DNA of 61,783 bases from an uncultured Lachnospiraceae bacterium (GTDB lineage Bacteria; Bacillota; Clostridia; Lachnospirales; Lachnospiraceae): contig CAJUIS010000015.1 of assembly GCA_910586645.1 (NCBI GenBank), positions 1 to 61,783 on the forward strand. The letters are read 5' to 3'. How positions within the stretch are numbered: position 1 is the stretch's first letter; each line of letters starts with the position of its first letter. Both the position numbers and the translations under genes were made by a program. Positions 43,871-51,576 of the stretch are shown here, in pieces. The notes under the pieces are model-generated. The model did not search any database, was not told where the DNA came from, and saw only the letters and a program-made list of their open reading frames with translations.

Positions 43871-43916
43871 AAGGGGGAACGGCAGAATTTTTTTGAAAAT
43901 TCTGCCGTTCCCCCTT
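43871..43916. terminator. Perfect 21-bp hairpin between convergent genes
   Basis: 43871-43891 pairs with 43896-43916 without mismatch around a 4-base loop. It lies between the convergent unknown membrane gene and the G1P-dehydrogenase-like gene and probably stops both. T runs are inside the stem, not after it, which is unusual for an intrinsic terminator. Confidence 0.6.
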
Positions 43917-43930
43917 GCAATAGGAAAAAC

Positions 43931-44998
43931 CTAAAGATGAAAGATTTTCTTCAGTTCTTCGTCTGTATGAAGAAGTTCTTTTGCTTTTTTTCGATATTCC
44001 GGAAAATGCAGGTACGTATGCCGGAACGGTTTGATGGACGGCGCAAGGTCAACCGCCGCTTCATAATCCGCTGCATTTAGTCCAAGCGTCTGCACATAAT
44101 CGAAAAATCCGGTGTCTGTAAAGATGGTGCGGACTCTTTGAAAGCGGTGGTTTTGCACCAGGCTCATCAGGTAGGTTGCGACGCCGACCTGAATGCCGTG
44201 AAGCTGGGGCGTTTTCAGCAGTTTATCCAAAGCGTGGGAAATCAGGTGTTCGCTGCCGCTGGTCGGCGCGCTGCTTCCGGCAATTTCATTCGCAACGCCG
44301 CTCATTGCGAGGGAATCCAGCAATTCTTTGATAAATAAATCATCCAGAATATCCAAAAAAGGAGTCCGTACAAAGCTGTTTACGGCTTTTTTTGCGACCA
44401 TCATGGCAAAATCGTTTACTTCCGCATAACCGTTATCTTCTTCAAACTGCCAGTCATAAAGAGCTGTGATTTTTGAAACCATATCTCCGATGCCGGAAAA
44501 GAGAAAATGCCTGGGTGCATTTTTGATGACGGAGATATCTGCGATAATGCCAAACGGCATTCTGGCCGGAACGGAATTTCGTTTTCCGTCAATCAAAAGA
44601 GATGCGCTTGCGCTGGAAAAGCCATCGCTTGACGCAGACGTTGGAACGCTGATAAACGGCAGCTTGCGCAGAAAACCGCAGTATTTTGCCGCGTCAATGA
44701 CTTTCCCGCCGCCAATGCCAATTACCGCCTGCGTCTGGTTCGGAAGGGAGAACGCGAGGGCGGTAATGTCTTTTAAACATACAGAATCCGATTCCTGATA
44801 TTCCAGGACTTCAATTCCGGCTTCGTTAAGGGATTTCATAACGGTTGTTCCAAACAATTCAATCAATCCGTTTCCAAAGAAAATGACGGCCTTTTTGATG
44901 CCGCTGTCTTTCAGGTATGTTCCGATTCTGGGAAGTGCGCCGCTTTCCACTTTCATGCATGCCGGGATGGCAATGTATTCTTTGTTTTTCTGTTTCAT
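43931..44998 (-). CDS. Iron-containing alcohol dehydrogenase family, sn-glycerol-1-phosphate dehydrogenase-like
   Basis: A 355-aa protein of the glycerol dehydrogenase / dehydroquinate synthase fold. NAD(P)-binding AVIGIGGGKVIDAAKY, then PTSASSDGFSSASAS, which matches the G1PDH (EgsA/AraM) subgroup, and metal ligands in the HLISHALD segment and a further His (LHGIQVGVAT). G1PDH makes sn-glycerol-1-phosphate from DHAP, the stereochemistry of archaeal lipids; Bacillus AraM does this for heptaprenylglyceryl phosphate. No prenyltransferase gene is nearby. Single gene; its 3' end meets the 21-bp hairpin. Confidence 0.8.
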   Translation of the reverse strand: MKQKNKEYIAIPACMKVESGALPRIGTYLKDSGIKKAVIFFGNGLIELFGTTVMKSLNEAGIEVLEYQESDSVCLKDITALAFSLPNQTQAVIGIGGGKVIDAAKYCGFLRKLPFISVPTSASSDGFSSASASLLIDGKRNSVPARMPFGIIADISVIKNAPRHFLFSGIGDMVSKITALYDWQFEEDNGYAEVNDFAMMVAKKAVNSFVRTPFLDILDDLFIKELLDSLAMSGVANEIAGSSAPTSGSEHLISHALDKLLKTPQLHGIQVGVATYLMSLVQNHRFQRVRTIFTDTGFFDYVQTLGLNAADYEAAVDLAPSIKPFRHTYLHFPEYRKKAKELLHTDEELKKIFHL

Positions 44999-45228
44999 AG
45001 AGATTCCTTTCTTTCCAGTCAGTAAGCTGTTTTATAAATTCAGGTGATTTTTATTCAGTATAACACAAAATAAGAAAATGCAGAATGGAAAATTTGACTG
45101 ACGTCTGAATTTTTAAAAATATAAAAAAAATGGGATTTTTTTGACAGATTTTTTCTCTAATAGATGCAGAGGAAAACAAAGGATGCTCCGGAGCAATCCG
45201 AAAATCTGTGTACACGGAGGAATGTCTT

Positions 45229-45747
45229 ATGCAAAAGGAAGATACGGAAAATCTGGTGAAAAAGGCAAAGCAAAAAGAGCCGGATGCTTTTACGGAACTG
45301 ATGCAGCTTTATCTGAAGGATATGTACCGGACTGCGATTGCAATTTTATTAAATGACGAAGACGCGGCGGATGCGGTTCAGGATACGATACTTGCCTGCT
45401 GGGAGAAGCTGGATATGCTGAAATCGCCGCAGTATTTTAAGACATGGATGACAAGGATTTTAATAAACAACTGTTACAGAATCAGGAAACATGCAAAAAA
45501 TACGGAGGCGCTAAAGGAGCATGAAGAACCTTCTGTTTATGATGAGTATAACCTGGAACTGAAAGAGGCGCTGTCGTTTCTGGATGAAAAATATCGTATT
45601 GTAATGACGTTATTTTACAGTGAAGGTTATCGGATTGATGAAATTGCGGGGATTCTTAAGATTCCGAAAAGCACGGTGCAGACGCGTCTTCACAGAGGGC
45701 GCAAAAAGCTGGCAAGAGATTATTACGGGATAAAGGAAGGAGTTTGA
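45229..45747 (+). CDS. ECF RNA polymerase sigma factor (second)
   Basis: A 172-aa ECF sigma-70. Region 2 about 10-75 (LYLKDMYRTAIAILLNDEDAADAVQDTILACWEKL, WMTRILINNCYRI), region 4 about 110-160 (SFLDEKYRIVMTLFYSEGYRIDEIAGILKIPKSTVQTRLHRGRKKL). ATG at 45229 with GGAGG eight bases before it. The next gene begins six bases after the stop and encodes a single-pass membrane protein, so the pair is a typical sigma/anti-sigma unit. Confidence 0.93.
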   Translation: MQKEDTENLVKKAKQKEPDAFTELMQLYLKDMYRTAIAILLNDEDAADAVQDTILACWEKLDMLKSPQYFKTWMTRILINNCYRIRKHAKNTEALKEHEEPSVYDEYNLELKEALSFLDEKYRIVMTLFYSEGYRIDEIAGILKIPKSTVQTRLHRGRKKLARDYYGIKEGV

Positions 45748-45752
45748 ATCTT

Positions 45753-46802
45753 ATGAAAAATGACAATATTTTTACAGAAGATGTCGTTGTGCCGGAAATT
45801 GTCCGGGAAAAAGCAGGAAACGCCTTTTTGACCATCAAAACAGAAAGGGATTGCGAAATGAATAAAATGGGAAAATCAGAACAGAGCGTAAAGGATTGGG
45901 GACAAAATGGGAGATTGCGGGAAAGACGGAGAAGAAAAGGCGCAAAAAGAAGGATCATTGCAGCGGCGGCCTGCATGGCAGTTGTGATTGCGGCGGGAGT
46001 TCTGGCCGGACTGCCCGGCGGCCTTTCTAAGCGGCAGGGAGGAGAAGGCGCCCTTTTTGAGGCAGTGGATGAGATTGAAAAAATGTTTACACTGCAGGTG
46101 AAGGCGGCGGAGCCTGATGGGGAAGAAATGATTTCGCTTACAGAGGATCAGCCGGTTCCTCTGGCAATGCCTGAGAATCGGGGAACTTCCTGGGTATTTG
46201 GAGCAGATGAGAGCAACAGTGTTGTGGATTACTGTATCAATGTGCCGCAGATGATTTGTGAGGGCAGTAATATCGAGAGCGTTACGTACCGGATCAACCG
46301 CGGAGCGTTTCAGATTGTCCAGCCGGAAAATGAAGAGAGCATGATTGTGGACGGGCAGCTTTTTGACGGAACATTAAATACAGGGAGCATTGGAGGGGAC
46401 TATGATGAAGGACGGGGAGGAGAACCGTCCAGGCCGTTTGAGACGGTTTGTTATCAGACATTTACTCTGGATTATAACAGACAGTCTGATGAATATACGT
46501 GGATTAATATCTGCGGCCTGCGTCCGGACAGTGAAGAAATTGTACAGTTGATCTGGGGGGATGGCAGGACGAACGAAGATTATTGTAAGGGCATACAGAA
46601 AATGCTCGACGATACGGTGATTACCTGCACGGTAAATTATACGGATCAGACGTCGAAGTCTGTGGACATTAAAGTAGGAAGCTGCACTATGACGCGCAAA
46701 GAGTTAGGAGAACGTCTGGATCCTGCAATGGATCCAAAGGAGCTGGAAGAAGAGACAACGGTGATTACGTTCGAACTGCAGAAGCAGGAAGACGAAAGAT
46801 AA
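45753..46802 (+). CDS. Probable anti-sigma factor (DUF4179-like membrane protein)
   Basis: A 349-aa single-pass membrane protein. Residues 1-60 are cytoplasmic and charged, with a long basic stretch (RERRRRKGAKRR); the membrane helix is about 62-80; the outer part of about 265 residues is beta-rich (VTYRINRGAFQIVQPENEE, TFTLDYNRQSDEYTWINICG). The place behind an ECF sigma gene and the topology fit an anti-sigma factor of the DUF4179 type. A TTG at 45744 is possible, but AGGAG fits the ATG at 45753. Confidence 0.75.
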   Translation: MKNDNIFTEDVVVPEIVREKAGNAFLTIKTERDCEMNKMGKSEQSVKDWGQNGRLRERRRRKGAKRRIIAAAACMAVVIAAGVLAGLPGGLSKRQGGEGALFEAVDEIEKMFTLQVKAAEPDGEEMISLTEDQPVPLAMPENRGTSWVFGADESNSVVDYCINVPQMICEGSNIESVTYRINRGAFQIVQPENEESMIVDGQLFDGTLNTGSIGGDYDEGRGGEPSRPFETVCYQTFTLDYNRQSDEYTWINICGLRPDSEEIVQLIWGDGRTNEDYCKGIQKMLDDTVITCTVNYTDQTSKSVDIKVGSCTMTRKELGERLDPAMDPKELEEETTVITFELQKQEDER

Positions 46803-46827
46803 GACATATAAAATAAGCAAAAAGACA

Positions 46828-46864
46828 GAGCAGTATCTTTGAAGCCGGAAGATACTGCTCTTTT
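46828..46864 (+). terminator. Terminator of the second sigma operon
   Basis: GAGCAGTATCTT at 46828-46839 pairs with AAGATACTGCTC at 46849-46860, followed by TTTT. Confidence 0.9.
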
Positions 46865-46935
46865 GACGGAATAAAACAGAACAGAGGGAGAGGGGACTCA
46901 GATATGTTTTGTGGGGAGTGTATAAAAATAAGGAG

Positions 46936-46964
46936 TTTCATAATCTGCAGAAAGGGTGTATAAT
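46936..46964 (+). promoter_or_regulatory. Candidate promoter
   Basis: TTTCAT at 46936-46941, 17 bases, perfect TATAAT at 46959-46964, 36 bases before the ATG at 47001. Confidence 0.5.
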
Positions 46965-47000
46965 AACAGAGAAGAAAAAATAAATACGGAGGAGAAGAAG

Positions 47001-47936
47001 ATGAGTTTACAGATGGAAAATGCTTTACCAGATGGATTTGTATTTGAGAAAGCGCAAAATATTATGCGCGGAGCGTATCAGGGCACAGAGCTTTTTATTG
47101 TGCCGCTGGAAGCGGAAAACCAGTATCAGATACAGCTTTATACGAACGCAGAAAAGAGCGCCGGCAAAGAAGAGTTTTTAAACTTTCTCGGAACGATGAA
47201 CGGAAGATTTCCTTTCGTACATCATGCCGGATATAACGGTTCTAATCTGGCGTCTGTTTATGTGACGTCAAATGGGGCGGAAGACAAAGCGAATCTGACG
47301 GCGGCAGTCCGGGAGCTTGTTTCAAAGTGCGGGGAATTTGGAATACATAACTGCTGCGCGCACTGCAGGGGCGATATGCCGGTGCATGCTGCGGCTGTGG
47401 ACAATGCGCCGCTTTTGCTTTGCGACGGATGCTTTTCACAGGTAATGGGAAGGGCAGGCAGTGCGGGCGTCCGGAAGGAAAATCCTCTGCTTGGAATAAT
47501 CGGGGCCGTTTTTGGCGTGCTGATTGGTTCCGTGTTGTGGATTGTAATCGGGCATCTTGGGTTTATTGCCGGGATTGCGGGCCTTGCGATTGTATTTGGC
47601 GGCATGAAAGGGTATGAGCTGTTAGGCGGGAGGCTGTCGAAGTTTGGAATTGCCGTCTGCGTACTGCTTTCCTGCCTGACGATTGTAGGGGCTGAGTTTG
47701 CTTCAATTGGCATAGCGATTTATCAGGAACTGGGTAAATTATATGATATTACGGCAGGAGAGGCGTTTCGTCTGATTCCGGAACTGATGAAAGAGCCGGA
47801 GATGGCCGGCGGCGTGGCAAAGGATCTGATTGTCGGATTTGCGCTTGCAATCTGGGCAAGCTATGCGAATATTAAGAGCGCGTGGCGCCAGGTGGGAGAT
47901 GGGCAGACACAGCGGCATACGGTTGTAAAGTTTTAA
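47001..47936 (+). CDS. Unknown membrane protein with a zinc-ribbon-like motif
   Basis: A 311-aa protein, not recognised. Residues 1-110 are soluble alpha/beta. At about 118-150 two Cys pairs (CCAHC and CDGC) spaced by some 24 residues suggest a zinc ribbon. From about 165 come three or four helices (LLGIIGAVFGVLIGSVLWIVIG, IAGIAGLAIVFGG, FGIAVCVLLSCLTIV, and a late VGFALAIWASYANI). ATG chosen for GGAGGAGAAGAAG. This head-ribbon-membrane layout occurs in uncharacterised Firmicutes proteins. Single-gene unit with promoter and terminator. Confidence 0.7.
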   Translation: MSLQMENALPDGFVFEKAQNIMRGAYQGTELFIVPLEAENQYQIQLYTNAEKSAGKEEFLNFLGTMNGRFPFVHHAGYNGSNLASVYVTSNGAEDKANLTAAVRELVSKCGEFGIHNCCAHCRGDMPVHAAAVDNAPLLLCDGCFSQVMGRAGSAGVRKENPLLGIIGAVFGVLIGSVLWIVIGHLGFIAGIAGLAIVFGGMKGYELLGGRLSKFGIAVCVLLSCLTIVGAEFASIGIAIYQELGKLYDITAGEAFRLIPELMKEPEMAGGVAKDLIVGFALAIWASYANIKSAWRQVGDGQTQRHTVVKF

Positions 47937-47956
47937 AATGAGACGATTGATTGCAG

Positions 47957-47997
47957 ATTCCCCGAAGGCGCAGGCATGACGCCGACGGGGAATTTTA
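47957..47997 (+). terminator. Terminator
   Basis: ATTCCCCG..GGCG / CGCC..CGGGGAAT stem-loop followed by TTTAT. Confidence 0.85.
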
Positions 47998-48023
47998 TAT
48001 CTTAAGAGAAAAGAGGAACGCAT

Positions 48024-48287
48024 ATGGCTGATTTGCAGGATAAGGCAGTCTGCCCGACATTGGATGAAATCGGGGAGTATATTAAGAATTCTGTATTTTT
48101 GAAGTTTTGCAAAAGAATCAAAGAAACGTACGCGTGCAGCGAGAATATAGAATTCAGTTCATGCAGTATGGAGCCAGGGTGGAATATCAAATTTAAAAAG
48201 GCCGGAAAAACGTTGTGCACCATATACCCCAGAGAAGCTTATTTTACGGTAATGGCTGTGATTGGCAGAAAGGAAAAACGGACATGA
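48024..48287 (+). CDS. DUF3788-like protein, apparently truncated
   Basis: An 87-aa protein. The sequence (LQDKAVCPTLDEIGEYI, EPGWNIKFKKAGKTLCTIYPREAYFTVMAVIG) matches the first part of DUF3788 proteins, which usually run to about 135-145 residues. Here the frame stops just after VIGRKEK, and the stop overlaps the ATG of the next gene. The last third of the domain is missing, probably by a deletion that joined the two genes. AAGAGAAAAGAGG lies before the ATG. May be non-functional. Confidence 0.65.
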   Translation: MADLQDKAVCPTLDEIGEYIKNSVFLKFCKRIKETYACSENIEFSSCSMEPGWNIKFKKAGKTLCTIYPREAYFTVMAVIGRKEKRT

Positions 48288-48610
48288 AAAAATTTGATGC
48301 GGATTATACGCTGTTAAAGGAAATGTACCAGGACGGATATTTTCCGGATTTTCTGGTGGACAAGGTCAGGGAACGGATAGAGGATGTAATTGCATTTCTG
48401 GAATCTGGTGAGCGGGATTTGGAGAAAATCCAGGAAAAATTTGACGAAATGACGATTGCGATCAATGATTTGCAGGAGGCGTTTGAAGAAAATGACAGCG
48501 AGCTGGAGACAGTGGCCAGAGAGAGCATTGGCGAAACCGCAGATTATATTCTGAAGTGGTTTGACGTTCCCATAGATGCGGAGGATGCGATTAGGGAGCG
48601 TGACTGGTAG
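48284..48610 (+). CDS. DUF5713 family protein
   Basis: A 108-aa acidic helical protein. The start LKEMYQDGYFPDFLVDKVRERIEDVIAFLE and the repeated helices (IQEKFDEMTIAINDLQEAFEE, TVARESIGETADYILKWF) fit DUF5713. No known function. The ATG overlaps the stop of the truncated DUF3788 gene (ATGA); its ribosome site (AAAGG) lies inside that gene. The frame can be read back to 48215, but without a ribosome site. Confidence 0.75.
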   Translation: MKKFDADYTLLKEMYQDGYFPDFLVDKVRERIEDVIAFLESGERDLEKIQEKFDEMTIAINDLQEAFEENDSELETVARESIGETADYILKWFDVPIDAEDAIRERDW

Positions 48611-48683
48611 AAGCCGCGGCGTAAAGCGGTTTTTGACAGGAGAGAAGTTATGCCCGAATATAGAAAAGAAACGGAGAAATGCT

Positions 48684-49559
48684 ATGAAGAGAAAAGTGAG
48701 AAATTGTTTATCGGCAGTTGGAATCATATGTCTGCTTATCATAACGTCTGCGTCCTGCGGACGGTTCAAAGAGCCGGAAGGAGAGACGTTTTCCATTGCA
48801 GATATACCAGAGTACAGCGGAGAGCCGTATGTTGTTTTGGATGAAAATCAGCCGGATTTTGCAGAGGAAGACAAAACGGAATCGTCTTTTGAAACGTACA
48901 GCGACCTGGACGGGCTTGGAAGGTGCGGAGCCGCGCTTGCGAACGTCGGGCAGGATTTGATGCCGACGGAAGAGCGGGGAAATATCGGAAGAATAAAGCC
49001 AACCGGGTGGCAAACGGCAAAATATGACGTTGTGGATGGGAAATATCTTTACAACCGCTGCCATCTGATTGGCTACCAGCTTACGGCGGAAAATGCAAAT
49101 GAGAGAAATCTGATTACGGGAACCCGGTATATGAACGTGGACGGGATGCTTCCGTTTGAAAATATGGTGGCGGATTATGTAAGGGAGACGGACGATCATG
49201 TGCTTTACCGGGTTACTCCGGTTTTTGAAGGGGATAACCTGCTTGCGGACGGTGTGCAGATGGAAGCGTATTCTGTGGAAGACGACGGAGAAGGCGTTTG
49301 CTTTAACGTTTTTGTCTATAATGTACAGCCCGGCGTTTCGATTGATTATGCGACCGGGGAAAGCAGCCTGGAAGAAGAGGGAAAGGCGGATGATGCGGAG
49401 GCGGAGCCTGAAACGGAAATCAGGGGAAATAAGAAATCAAAAATTTATCACTGTCCCGGACAGGCCGCTTATGAGGAAATGGCGGATTCCAAGAATCTTA
49501 TTATTTTTAAAACAGAGCAGGAGGCGGCTGACGCAGGATACCGGAAGGCGAAGCGGTAG
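48684..49559 (+). CDS. Lipoprotein DNA/RNA non-specific endonuclease
   Basis: A 291-aa secreted nuclease. Signal peptide with lipobox TSASC (Cys25). The catalytic block YNRCHLIGYQLTAENANERN with His127 and Asn pair is that of EndA-type beta-beta-alpha-metal nucleases, except that the usual DRGH is NRCH here; streptococcal EndA also has Asn-Arg-Gly-His. C-terminal Glu/Ala linker (about 235-255) leads to a short KIYHCPGQAAYEEM...EQEAADAGYRKAK domain seen at the end of many secreted nucleases. Role may be nutrient scavenging or extracellular DNA. ATG at 48684 (ACGGAG upstream). Confidence 0.85.
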   Translation: MKRKVRNCLSAVGIICLLIITSASCGRFKEPEGETFSIADIPEYSGEPYVVLDENQPDFAEEDKTESSFETYSDLDGLGRCGAALANVGQDLMPTEERGNIGRIKPTGWQTAKYDVVDGKYLYNRCHLIGYQLTAENANERNLITGTRYMNVDGMLPFENMVADYVRETDDHVLYRVTPVFEGDNLLADGVQMEAYSVEDDGEGVCFNVFVYNVQPGVSIDYATGESSLEEEGKADDAEAEPETEIRGNKKSKIYHCPGQAAYEEMADSKNLIIFKTEQEAADAGYRKAKR

Positions 49560-49586
49560 CGGTTTTACGCTTCCCTTCCGGTTTTT
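49540..49586 (+). terminator. Terminator overlapping the nuclease 3' end
   Basis: ACCGGAAGG..CGAAGCG pairs with CGCTTC..CCTTCCGGT, then TTTT. The left arm includes the last codons of the gene. Confidence 0.8.
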
Positions 49587-49617
49587 CACTGTGAAAGATA
49601 TGCAGCGGAAACTGCGT

Positions 49618-50256
49618 TTAATAGCCCAGCTCTTCTCCGACGAGCAGGACTTTGATGCGTTCTGCCGTTCTGCTTCTTCTGGTGATGACAATCTGGCTGC
49701 AGATGCAGTTTTCAGACAGGCAGTCTGCGCAGACTCCGGTGGACGCGCATGGAGCGTTCAGATTCAGGCGGATGCAGTTTGGCGGCGTCGCCATATTTTG
49801 GACGCGGCGCACGGCGTCTTCTGCGGTCGGGACGACTTTGTTCATTCCGGCTATGACAATGACTTGTTCAGGGCCGTAAATCAGCGCGGCGACGCGGTTT
49901 CCATTTCCGTCGATATTGATAAGCTGTCCGTCTGAGGTGATGGCGTTTGTGCTCATAAAGTAAGTGTCCGCACAAAAAGCACTGCGGTAAACCTGTTTGA
50001 TTTCTTCCGGCGTTTTAGCCTGGCTGCGGTCGAGGAGCGTGATGTCCGTCCTTTCTTTTAACGCGTCCATAACGCCGGATTCTATAAGCGACATGGAGCC
50101 GCCAAAGCAGACGGTCGTATTGGGCGCGGTAAGCGACATAGCCGTGGTTACGGCGTCTTGTCTGGTTGGGCAGTAAAATCCTTTGATCTGGCGTTTTTCC
50201 AGATGTCTGAGAATGGACGCCGCCTGTTTTTCATAGAAAATCTGTTTTGGATTCAT
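49618..50256 (-). CDS. LUD-domain (lactate utilisation LutC/YkgG-like) protein
   Basis: A 212-aa LUD (DUF162) protein. Marks: VCFGGSMSLIESGVMDALK, FCADTYFMSTNAITSDGQLINIDGNGNRVAALIYGPEQVIVIAGMNKVV, and a Cys-rich C-terminus (PCASTGVCADCLSENCIC), which may hold an Fe-S or metal site. Lone LUD proteins of this size are common in Clostridia and not tied to lactate use. It lies 13 bases downstream of the lacI-like gene, same strand. Confidence 0.88.
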   Translation of the reverse strand: MNPKQIFYEKQAASILRHLEKRQIKGFYCPTRQDAVTTAMSLTAPNTTVCFGGSMSLIESGVMDALKERTDITLLDRSQAKTPEEIKQVYRSAFCADTYFMSTNAITSDGQLINIDGNGNRVAALIYGPEQVIVIAGMNKVVPTAEDAVRRVQNMATPPNCIRLNLNAPCASTGVCADCLSENCICSQIVITRRSRTAERIKVLLVGEELGY

Positions 50257-50269
50257 AAGGTTCCTCCTT

Positions 50270-51268
50270 TTAAAAAATTTTTAAAGCCCCGGTGGAATTT
50301 CGTTCGATAAGTTTTGCTCTAAGTAAAAGCGAGCTGATGTGCGTATGGTTTAACAGGCTTGACAGAGCGTAATATCCGCAGCGCCCCAGGGCGTTTTGAT
50401 CCTGGCGGACAGTCGTAAGAGGCGGTATCGTGCAGGAAGCGAACGCCGTATCGTCAAATCCGATAACGCTGACGTCGTCCGGCACTCTGACGCCTGACTC
50501 CATGCAGTGAACCAGAACGGCGTTTGCAAGCTGGTCGTGTTCGCACAAAATGGCGGTTGCCCCGTTTTTAAGTAAGCGGGGCAGATGAAGGCTGATGCAT
50601 TCGAAGCTAAAGCGGGCGCAGCCGGTCAGCTCCTGGCCTGCGGGCAGATTGTGCCGTTCCATAGCGCGCAGATACGCCTGAAAGCGGGCGCGGACGATAA
50701 AGGAATTGGCGTCGCCTCCCAGGTATCCGATTTGCGTATGCCCAAGGCGTTTCAGATGGGAAACGGCAAGGTCGAAGCCTTCTTCACTGTTGACGCCGAC
50801 GTAAGCGACAGATGGATTTTCCTGAATATAGTTATCATGTAAAACGGCAGGGGTCTGCGATGTTTTAAAATGCTCCATCCATGGGTCGGACAGGGAAAAC
50901 CCCAGCACAAAAGCGCCCTGAAAGGAGCAGCTGAGCATAAATGCATCATAGGAAATCTGCGTCTGCAATTCTGTGGGAATTTTTTGGATTTCCACGTTCC
51001 AGCCGTCTAAAACGGCCGTCTGCTCAAATCCGGTGACAAGGTCGTGCCCAAATCCCGCCGGGTTTTCATAATCCATCGTTCCGATTAGGATGCAGAGTTT
51101 TTTTGGATCGTCTTTTCGAACGCGGTTTTTCTTATATCCCATCGCAACGGCAGTTTCCAGTATTTTTTTTCGCAAAGTTTCGCTGACGTCATCGGCTCCG
51201 TTGAATGCTTTGGAGACTGTGCTTTTGGAAACGCCGAGTTTTTGAGCGATATCGTTAATTGTCGGCAT
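50270..51268 (-). CDS. LacI-family transcriptional regulator
   Basis: A 332-aa repressor. HTH at 3-22 (INDIAQKLGVSKSTVSKAFNG) and hinge helix, then a periplasmic-binding-protein-like sugar domain (HLKRLGHTQIGYLGGD, VPDDVSVIGFDDTAFAS, PPLTTVRQD). It is divergent from the GH31 gene, and two operator-like repeats lie between them, so it likely represses that gene and itself in the absence of a glucoside. Confidence 0.95.
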   Translation of the reverse strand: MPTINDIAQKLGVSKSTVSKAFNGADDVSETLRKKILETAVAMGYKKNRVRKDDPKKLCILIGTMDYENPAGFGHDLVTGFEQTAVLDGWNVEIQKIPTELQTQISYDAFMLSCSFQGAFVLGFSLSDPWMEHFKTSQTPAVLHDNYIQENPSVAYVGVNSEEGFDLAVSHLKRLGHTQIGYLGGDANSFIVRARFQAYLRAMERHNLPAGQELTGCARFSFECISLHLPRLLKNGATAILCEHDQLANAVLVHCMESGVRVPDDVSVIGFDDTAFASCTIPPLTTVRQDQNALGRCGYYALSSLLNHTHISSLLLRAKLIERNSTGALKIF

Positions 51269-51403
51269 AAAAATCCTCCATGGGGCCAGCGTATGCCGGA
51301 CTGTTTTCTGACATACGCACTGTTTGCAGTAAAGAGTGATAAATCATTCTTTTATTATACAAAAGCCACGGAAAAATGGCAATCTCCAAAAAGGAAAAAA
51401 TAT

Positions 51404-51420
51404 AGTTTCGTAAAGTTTCG
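51404..51420 (+). promoter_or_regulatory. Operator-like repeat 1
   Basis: AGTTTCG at 51404-51410 and again at 51414-51420, ten bases apart. TATAGTTTCGT here is repeated in inverted form at 51540-51550. Confidence 0.45.
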
Positions 51421-51503
51421 ACAAAAAGAAGCGGAAAATCTGCTGATATGGATTTAAAAACTTGTAAAAACCTTACAAATATTGAAAATATGAAAAAAAC
51501 GGG

Positions 51504-51532
51504 TTTACAGGAAATAAAAAAGAAGATACGAT
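51504..51532 (+). promoter_or_regulatory. Candidate promoter of the GH31 gene
   Basis: TTTACA at 51504-51509, 17 bases, TACGAT at 51527-51532; predicted start near 51539, directly against operator-like repeat 2. Confidence 0.55.
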
Positions 51533-51540
51533 AAGAAAAA

Positions 51541-51557
51541 CGAAACTATACAAAACT
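51541..51557 (-). promoter_or_regulatory. Operator-like repeat 2
   Basis: On the minus strand AGTTTTG then AGTTTCG, ten bases apart, an inverted copy of repeat 1. It covers the predicted transcription start of the GH31 gene, a classical place for repression. Confidence 0.45.
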
Positions 51558-51576
51558 TTTGGAGGAGGAAGAAAAG

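Noticed and set aside
48024..48610. Frameshifted single gene
   Set aside because: The two frames match different families (DUF3788 and DUF5713), so it is a truncated gene followed by another, not one gene with a frameshift.
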